Assembly (NCBI RefSeq): GCF_000002075.1
Contig: NW_004798372.1
Coordinates: forward strand, 78,243-142,242
Direction of reading: 5' to 3'
Length of the DNA stretch: 64,000 bases
Origin: Aplysia californica
Taxonomy: Eukaryota; Mollusca; Gastropoda; Aplysiida; Aplysiidae
Both the position numbers and the translations under genes were made by a program. Under the pieces are notes generated by a model, which worked only from the letters and a program-made list of their open reading frames with translations, made no database searches and was not told where the DNA came from. Positions within the stretch are counted from its first letter, which is position 1. The number at the start of each line of letters is the position of its first letter. This document shows, piece after piece, positions 57,412 to 64,000 of this stretch.

Positions 57412-60411
57412 TACACACACAACACACACACATACATCAAATATTGAAATCTTTTTACATTGTCCTGTATGTTTTGTCTATAGCCCACTGGCATGCTATC
57501 CAGCCTGGAGGAAGTGCACGCCCTGGCCACAGCGAGCCTCGTGGCCTCCACACAGCGTGACATTGCACAACAGCTGGCACAGGAAGCTGATGGCTTGGAC
57601 ACGCCGCGCCCGTCCCGTTCGAGCAGGGAGAAGAAGACCAGACAACTGGACCCCCAAGCAAAAAGGATCCAAGTGAGCAAAGGTACATGGATAAGACTGG
57701 AATTTTATTTTTTTGTTGTTGCTGGATATGATTAAAGTTTTTGTTGGGTCTTCAGATGAAAGCAAGGTTGAAGTGGGCTTTTTTTTTAATGAATGAGATA
57801 AAGTTTTCAAAACAGTTTTGAAGATAATGAACCATGACTTGGCAAAATGCATTTTTTTTGTTCTGCTTCAAAGACTTATTTTTAACAATTTAGTTAAGAT
57901 TATTTAAATTTCTCATTCTGGATTTTTAAAATTTTCTGTTAAGATTATTGTATTTTCTTATCCTCGGCAGCAAAACAAGCAGTATTGAAGACAGCTGAGA
58001 GTAAAGTGACCTCGGAGATGAAGACTAATATTGTGGAGAAGACACAAGATTCTGTGCAGCCAAAAGCTTTAACCTGCTCATTTGAGGGTTGCAACCGAAA
58101 GTTTGCCTGGCAGAATCACTTAAAGTATCATGAGCTGACTCACACGTACGTATGGACAGAGTGGTGTGGTGTGGGGTAGAGGATTGCATTTCTTTTCTAT
58201 TGATTACTTTTGTCTAGTGTCTTGCTTTACCGAGTAAATGAGCTTTATGATTGTGTTTTTGTACTCTTACATAGGGACTTTTGCATCTGTTTCTCTCTTA
58301 CAAAACTAATTTATTGTGCTATGTCCAACACAACTGAAATAAAACTCTTGTCAGTTTTCTACTGTAATATTTTGGAAATTAAGTAGCCTCATCTAAGATA
58401 CAGATATATCTACATGTTTCTAAGATAAGTTTATCAATGATGGGCCAACTTTAACAATCACATGTGGCTGATGGAATAGTGAAGAATACTTATGACAAGG
58501 AAGAAAATACAAGATACATATGTGTCATGACGTGGTGGAATCGGGCGCTCGTCAATTTTGGGGCATATGAGGTTATTGGTATCATCTTAAAGCCTGTTCT
58601 TTTGCCTTGCTTTAGGTGAAAACAAATATCCATCTTTGTTGAATAGAAGTGGAAATATTTGCGATTGAGGGAGGTCAGGGTCGCCTAGTTTCAGAGGTAA
58701 AATTAGCGAGAAAATGGCCGCCAAAGTTTGGCAATTTCCATTGATTGAGAGTCCTTGGAAACTAAAAATGTACTTTTTTTGTGCCTTTAATCAAGGTTTT
58801 TCAGTAAAATCCATGGAGAAATGTGTTTTTATGGATGTAAAAGGTGTTAAGCCAAAAACAGAAAATTAGAAAAAATTGCTGAATGGCAAGGAAAACGTCA
58901 ATTTCTTTGATTCCATTATTTTGATGAGCTCCTGATTTCACCACGATGCCTCACATATACTTAAAATCAGTGGGTTGAAGAATGTGGAGTTGGCTACAAC
59001 AAATGGGGGATTGCAAAAAGCGACAACTATCACCAACAATGCCCCCCCCCCCACACACACACACACACACACACTCCAATGTAGGGGGCTCTTGTGTTCT
59101 AAAGGTATGGTGTTCGTCTCACATTCAAAAGGTCTGGGGTTTGAAATCTGTCTGCGGCGAAAAAATGTCCTTCTCTAAAAAAAATTGTCCTCTCACGCCT
59201 ATTTCCTGTTCTCGAGTTCTGTTCTGTCATCTGCTATCATTTCCACCCTCTCCCTTCTTCCACCACTTGCCTCCTCTGGGCTCCTTTCTCCTTTACCCAT
59301 GACCTTTTCTACTGCTACTTCTGGCTTCTTCTTACTATTGTCTTTCAGCTTCCCCTCTAATCTTAGGGTCGGTAAGATCGAACACCTTGCCTTCTTGAAT
59401 AAGGATGAAAAATTTCTGAGTCTGAGGTCCCATGTGCAATTGGCACACGTAAAAGATCCGTTGGTGGTCTTAACCCCCGTCCCGCTATGCGCGTTCATCT
59501 ACGCGAAGTAGGTCACTGCTCGAATAGCGCTGCGTGCGTACATCTACGCTCGCCGCCTGGCAGGGCGGGAAGCGCGCGAGTGGTAAATCTACGCTTCTAA
59601 CCCTGACCTTCTTCAATGGAAAATTACTAATTCTTATTTATAGTAACATGACAACATCTATTACAAGATAGTTTATAAATATCATCCAATCAAAATTCAG
59701 TTGTTCTTTTCCCGCTAACCTTCGAGATAGCGTCGCGTGGGACGCTGCAACAAGCCCTATTATCTCTTGACCTTTGGTCTGCTTGCTTGCTATCGGCTAT
59801 CAGAGAGCGCACGTCCGAGAAAGTAAACACCTCTTTTGTTTTGCATTTTCGCGTTCTTTTTCCAAGTATTTCCAAGTTTAAAGTCATGGAAAATGATGGA
59901 AGCATTCCTGAAGTGCTTGATTTGAGCAATCCTGACCACCTACGTCTTTTGATGGAGGCAAATGTGAGATATTTTGACCCCCCACTATCGGAGACAGAGT
60001 CTGCTACTGCTTCCACTTCCAGCAATGTTTCTAGCGCTTCTCCTACTCCAGTGGATAGCTCATCATTGGAGCTTTCGTCACTGGTTGACAGTGATTTGGA
60101 AGAGGATTTGTCTGAGCCCATCAACCCCCCTACGAGAGAACCTTTATCAGATGATGAAGATGAAACTCAACAAAGTAGCACGGATGAAGAACGGGGATGG
60201 AGGAGAGGTGCAACCAAGCCACCATCATGGGAGTTCAGTGGAACAAGTGGACTGCAGAGAGAGTTGAGTGACCCAACACCCCTTGGCTACCTCAAGCTAC
60301 TCATCGACGATGACATGATGCAGAGCATAGTTGATGAAACAAACAGGTAAGTGTTGTGCAGTTTTATGTATAGATCTTAGCTAAAAAAATTGCAGTGAAA
60401 TGTCCTTCTAC

Positions 60412-60468
<57 letters not shown>

Positions 60469-62441
60469 TGTGTGTGAGCGTGCGTGCATGCGTGCGTGCA
60501 TGCGCGTTTGTGTGTGTGAGTGTGCGTATGTGTGCGTAGGTGTTTCATGCACATAGTGATATCATCAGGTTTTCAGCTGTTATTTGAGAATAAGTGAGAG
60601 GCATGGAAGGAAGGATAAAGTCAAAGAGTGAATATTCAGAGCATGATAACAAAAAATTAATGTGTACAGTAAAGAAAACATACAAATTCAATGTTACATA
60701 CACATCCGCAAATTATTTTTAGCTAAAGTCAAACTAATAGCTTTCTTATTGTTTCTATTTCAGATATGCTCAAACTTCGTTGGCAAACAAGACCCTTACC
60801 CCCAGCTCTCGCTTTCGCAAGTGGACCGATGTGACCCTCGAAACCATGTGGGCTTTCTTTGGACTGATCATCGGCATGGGGCTTATCATCGTGGACGACC
60901 TTGAAGAGTATTGGTCCACTGACCCAGTCTATGCTCTCCCCCTCTTCCGATCTGTCATGTCAAGGGATCAGTTCAATCTGATTTTATCATATTTGCATCT
61001 CTGCAACAACGCCGACAATCAGCCGCGGGACAGTCCGAATTATGACCCATTATTCAAGATCAGGAAATTTGTTGATGCCTTGAATAACAATTTTCAGCGG
61101 ACCTTCCACCCTGGGAAAGACATAGCTATTGACGAAGCTATGGTTGCTTGGAGGGGTAATTTGTCCTTCCGCGTATATAATCCTGACAAGCCGGACAAAT
61201 TCGGAATCAAGGTTTTTCAGCTCTGCGACAGCCAAACTGGGTACTGCAGCAACCTTGAGTTCTACACAGGGAAAAAAGCTCCGTCAGCGAAAGGGGCAAC
61301 ATTTGATGTTGTGGAGAGGCTCATTAGGCCATATATCAACTGTGGACGCACCCTGTATGTGGACAATTATTATACAAGCCCTGACTTGTTCACGTACTTG
61401 AAGGAGCAGAGAACGCTGGCGTGTGGCACGATGAGAATAAACCGTAAAAATGGCCCACCCAAAACGATGATCCCGAAGTTGAAGAAAACAGAGAAGGAGA
61501 CCGTTGCCCTTACGAACGGAGTGATCACCCTCCTTCGATTTTTTGACAAGCGGGAAGTCAATGTACTTACCACTGCACATGACAACTCTGTAGTTGACAC
61601 TGGTAAAGTCAACAGGAGTACTGGAGACCCCATTATAAAACTCCATGCAGTGAATGAGTACAATAAACTCATGGGCGCCGTAGATCGCAGTGATCAAATG
61701 GTGGCGTACAATGCGTTCAAACGCCGTACTCTTAAGTGGTGGAAAAAAGCTTTTTTCCACATGTTCGGGCTCGGCGTCTTGAACGCATATCTTATCTATC
61801 GAGCCACAACACCAGCAAGGGGCCAGCAATCCCACCGTATTTTTAGGAGAGAGCTTGTGAAACAGCTGGTGTCCCAAGCGCCAGTCGGAAGATCCCCTGC
61901 GTCAAAGTCAGGCAGAGAGCTAGGAGAATCAACAATATTCCGCCTCACAGCTAGGCACTTTCCAACCCCCATCCTCCCAAAATCTGACGCAGCGAAAAAA
62001 AGGAAGCCGCAGAGAGATTGTGCGGTATGCACTGAAAAGGGGAATCGCAAACAAAGTCGATTCGAGTGCACATCCTGCGATGTGGGGCTGCATGTGCATC
62101 CGTGCTTTCAGATCTTTCACACTTGTGTGAATCCTCGACGAGCCTTCAAAAGGCGACATCCTTCGGGAGAGGCCCAGGCTGAGTAGCCTGACTCCCAAGG
62201 CCGACAGATTTGGGAAAGGGGGATATGGGATGGGGTACTGTTACAGTGTAAATTTTCTATGTTGTAGGCCTACATGTTGTGTAATGTATAAGTGTGGTGG
62301 AAATCATTTTTGTGACTGGTGTGTGAATTATTCGTGGATTACTGGTACAGTTTTCTTCAATTCTGTTTTGGATTACCATTGATGTCTGCAGAATTCTACA
62401 GAAAAGGTCAGATTATTTTTGTATTCTAAATTTTAACAAAA

Positions 62442-62491
<50 letters not shown>

Positions 62492-62501
62492 AACACACAC
62501 A

Positions 62502-62548
<47 letters not shown>

Positions 62549-63359
62549 GTGACAAATTGAGGAACTTTGGCTTTTATGCAAAAGATTTCTTATTTAGAAA
62601 ATCATATTTTTTAAAATCATCAAATATATGGGAATACATTTATGTTTTCATATGGGCAATTCAATGCTCTTTAAGAAAATATATAGTTTAGCGGGGTTTA
62701 ATAGGATTATAAAGACACAATGAGTAATTTTCTAACACATGGTAGGAATGCTCTATTTTAGCCAGCCACACCCCCATTGTTTTTAGTGGCAACCGGGAAC
62801 CGCCCAGTGGAATTATGATAGCGCTTCCGGTTGACCTCGATCGCGGAAGTAGGGTTAAAATTGATAAAAGTAGGCTTTAGCTGCCACGTGGGTAAAATTC
62901 AAAATTAATTCATACCAAAACTGAAAATACTCTTGTCAGTATTAAAAGATAAGAGTACTTTTGAAATTGGAATGTGACTGCCTGAGGGCAAGGAGCCCTT
63001 CTAAGTAGATAAAATGGTCAGTATATGTAAAAATCAGTTGCACACTGCAGGTTGAAGAACCAACAGTCGGCTACCCTTGAGATCTAGCAGGGAAGGGCAA
63101 AGAAGAAGAAAAGTGTGAACATGTTGTGATTTTTCGTGGACTAGCTGGACTGGCTTTGTCTTTGTTTTTATTCTCAGCAATAACCGGCAACACAAGTGCC
63201 CAGTAGAGGCTTGTGACAAAACCTTCTTCACAGCCCAGCGTCTCAATGTACACCTACGGACACACACAGGGGAACGACCGTTTGCATGTTCCCACCCAGA
63301 CTGTGGGAAAAGCTTTACTACGGCGGGGAACCTGAAGAACCACCAGCGTATTCACACTG
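54815..63359 (+). CDS. ZNF410: ZNF410-like C2H2 zinc-finger transcription factor (N-terminal part, gene continues right)
   Basis: Human ZNF410 is a five-finger protein whose main target is the NuRD gene CHD4, which it activates. Five coding exons are seen: 54815-54919, 55947-56093, 57484-57682, 57971-58145 and 63178-63359; all phases match (about 269 codons) and the last ends at a GTAGGA donor. An in-frame TAG precedes the ATG, fixing the start. Finger 1 (residues 186-206) has CSFEGC and HELTH and is split from finger 2 by a 5-kb intron. Finger 2 (216-238) has CPVEAC...[10 protein letters not shown]; finger 3 (246-268) has CSHPDC...[13 protein letters not shown]. The words QRLxVHxRTH and [10 protein letters not shown] match ZNF410, with the same C-x4-C spacing. 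The N-terminal part is Ser/Thr- and Ala-rich without a recognised domain. The last intron holds a MITE, a SINE and a piggyBac element. Confidence 0.87.
56385..56566 (+). repeat. Short SINE-like element, best-preserved copy
   Basis: GTGGGTGGTTGGCGGATGCT, GTGTGGTTTGCTTC, CAAACGTATATCGTCC, CACCTCTAATCTTCTGGTGC and the full tail CTTATGCAGTTGCGAGGGCC with GTAAAACCCTCGACTAAAAC appear in order. A perfect 12-bp duplication AAAGAAATGGGA (56373-56384 and 56567-56578) frames it. It lies in ZNF410 intron 2 (between the second and third coding exons). Confidence 0.92.
57060..57408. repeat. Long polypyrimidine (CT)n tract
   Basis: About 350 bp of almost pure C/T, with TGTC units and a (CT)n core, lie 75 bp before the ZNF410 exon at 57484. 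The long open frames read through it (poly Ser/Leu on plus, poly Arg/Glu on minus) are artefacts. Mirror-symmetric tracts like this can form triplex DNA; it may also act as an extended pyrimidine tract. Confidence 0.95.
58521..58955 (+). mobile_element. TGTG-ended MITE, copy 3
   Basis: The ends TGTGTCATGACGTGGTGGAA and TTTCACCACGATGCCTCACA are flanked by TA on both sides. It is 435 bp, with the same interior as copies 1 and 2 (GGTATCATCTTAAAGCC, GGTGTTAAGCCAAAAAC). Non-autonomous, in ZNF410 intron 4 (between the fourth and fifth coding exons). Confidence 0.88.
59084..59473 (+). repeat. Long tRNA-headed SINE, 5' part, split by piggyBac
   Basis: The head GGGGGCTCTTGTGTTCTAAA with B-box-like GGGGTTTGAAATC, the pyrimidine-rich middle and GATCCGTTGGTGGTC match the family. 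The copy stops at TTAA (59470-59473) where the piggyBac element begins and resumes at 62859. Confidence 0.85.
59886..62186 (+). CDS. piggyBac transposase with one intron and C-terminal zinc-binding domain
   Basis: piggyBac transposases cut and paste DNA at TTAA. Exon 1 is 59886-60346 and exon 2 is 60764-62186 (TAG), joined in frame through a GTAAGT donor and a TTTCAG acceptor, giving 627 aa. The N-terminus is Ser/Asp/Glu-rich. The core holds the three catalytic aspartates in their usual settings: [22 protein letters not shown] and [11 protein letters not shown]. The C-terminus has a cysteine/histidine domain ([24 protein letters not shown]), the DNA-end-binding finger of this family. No stop or frameshift interrupts it, so it looks intact; activity is not shown. 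The start ATG was chosen as the first Met before the acidic N-terminal domain; the frame is open to 59787. The joint across the intron (DETNR-YAQTS) matches the conserved ETNRYA-type motif. Confidence 0.95.
60413..60540 (+). repeat. (GT)n / (GTGC)n alternating purine-pyrimidine tract
   Basis: Nearly uninterrupted GT, then GTGC and GTGT units lie within the piggyBac transposase intron. Alternating purine-pyrimidine of this kind favours Z-DNA. It is probably a microsatellite expansion after insertion. Confidence 0.9.
62449..62548 (+). repeat. (CT)n(CA)n compound microsatellite
   Basis: A CT run followed by CA runs lies in the 3' untranslated part of the piggyBac element (62187-62854). That part otherwise shows nothing recognisable apart from the terminal repeat. 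Confidence 0.95.
62859..62938 (+). repeat. Long tRNA-headed SINE, 3' part after piggyBac
   Basis: AATTGATAAAAGTAGGCTTT, GCTGCCACGTGGGTAAAATT and ACCAAAACTGAAAATACTC match the region after GGTGGTC in the other copies. The shared 3' tail module is missing, so this copy is 3'-truncated or has diverged. The remaining intron to 63177, and 63360-64000 after the last exon, show no firm feature, only a weak short-SINE-like patch near 63392. Confidence 0.8.
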
Positions 63360-64000
63360 GTAGGAAGCATGTTGCGTAATAGTTATGGGCCTATGTGGTG
63401 GGTGCTTTAGTGTGGTCTATTTGTGCTGTTATTTCTTTCCAGTGTGCCATTCCTGTCCAGTTAAAGTCTTAAGGGGATCCGCGGGTCTCGATCCTCTAGA
63501 AAATCGGGTATTTGCTTTAAAAAAAATGGAACTTCGAGTATTTGGATATTCTTACAGAAAAATATGTCAAGAATCTGTTTGTGAAGGTCCCAAAACCTAA
63601 AGAGACCTCTAATAAATATAAAAATGTATTTGAAAGCGGTAGGGGGGGCAAAAAAATTCAAACAAAATGTCAAGAAATGCTAAACTTTACCCCTTGACAA
63701 CAACACTTTCCGTGGCTGCAAGGTAATCAAGTTTGGTATCGTTGGAAAGGCCGTGATAAGAACTATTCGATTATTGCACTTTCATTTTCGTACGGAACTA
63801 CTCTGGGGACCCATTTAGGTATGTTTGAAGATCCCGTACCAAATACCGGTTGGCCACTTCCGTCACATGACCGGACCGTGAATTTTCATTCGCCGAGCCG
63901 GTAGCAACGAAGGGGATTCCCCTCGCGGGCCATTGTTTACACTGCGTGCCGAAAGACAGAACGTGAACGTTTTCGCTGCATTTCAAAGAGTTTTCTATCG

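Larger units (their letters stand above)
59474..62854 (+). mobile_element. piggyBac transposon, structurally complete
   Basis: This 3381-bp element is bounded by TTAA on both sides (59470-59473, 62855-62858). Its ends are CCCCCGTCCCGC and, as inverse complement, CCCTACTTCCGC (8 of 12 matching). It carries one spliced transposase gene in the plus direction. The left end has three ATCTACGC words at exact 45-bp steps. It lies inside a SINE: the SINE sequence continues directly on both sides, so the empty site can be inferred. Both are in a ZNF410 intron, in the same orientation as that gene. Confidence 0.93.

Noticed and set aside
56924-57680. Long overlapping open frames rich in Ser/Leu (plus) and Arg/Glu (minus)
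   Set aside because: They only read through the (CT)n tract. The real ZNF410 exon at 57484-57682 uses its own frame and splice sites.
61284-61877. 197-codon minus-strand frame
   Set aside because: Antisense shadow of the piggyBac transposase.
63392-63470. Patch resembling the 5' part of the short SINE
   Set aside because: Only about 60 bases match loosely and neither tail nor target duplication is seen; too weak to list.
1-64000. CRISPR arrays, rRNA, LTR elements, bacterial-type operons
   Set aside because: None seen. Gene structure is clearly eukaryotic and the direct repeats found are SINE/LINE target duplications or microsatellites.

Overview
This is an animal nuclear genome window with large spliced genes, GT-AG introns and many SINEs, MITEs and other DNA transposons. 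The families present (long tRNA-headed SINEs, many TTAA elements, a piggyBac element with an intron, recurrent AGATCT-type low complexity) and the protein sequences suggest a lophotrochozoan, most likely a mollusc and perhaps a gastropod. The species cannot be named from sequence alone. No rRNA, true tRNA, CRISPR array or LTR/virus-like element was recognised.

Four host genes account for the conserved coding sequence. COQ6 (minus, 283-6305, 3' part beyond the left edge) makes a mitochondrial flavin monooxygenase of ubiquinone synthesis. FAM161 (plus, 6529-15608, complete, 5 coding exons, 729 aa) makes a centriole/cilium protein and lies head-to-head with COQ6 across only 223 bp. XPO1/CRM1 (minus, 22857-46115, complete, 24 coding exons, 1074 aa) is the nuclear export receptor. 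A ZNF410-like zinc-finger gene (plus, from 54815, continuing past the right edge) encodes at least three C2H2 fingers in this window. The order is <COQ6 FAM161> <XPO1 ZNF410>. In human, ZNF410, FAM161B and COQ6 cluster at 14q24.3, while FAM161A and XPO1 are close at 2p15. This window therefore joins what vertebrates hold on two paralogous regions.

The introns and two intergenic gaps (15609-22856 and 46116-54814) carry most of the mobile DNA: (i) an intact-looking piggyBac element (59474-62854) inserted at TTAA inside an older SINE within a ZNF410 intron; (ii) four shorter TTAA-flanked non-autonomous elements; (iii) a palindromic Tc1/mariner-type element whose two ends both come from the 3' half of a DD41D transposase gene (23339-24733, in an XPO1 intron); (iv) at least two SINE families that share one 3' tail module, several with clear target-site duplications; (v) a TGTG-ended MITE family with three copies; (vi) two larger CAGGG...CCCTG elements; and (vii) 5'-truncated LINE fragments, one with a perfect 15-bp target-site duplication. 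Exon joins were worked out by hand from splice sites, reading phase and remembered human orthologues. All joins keep frame, which is strong internal support.
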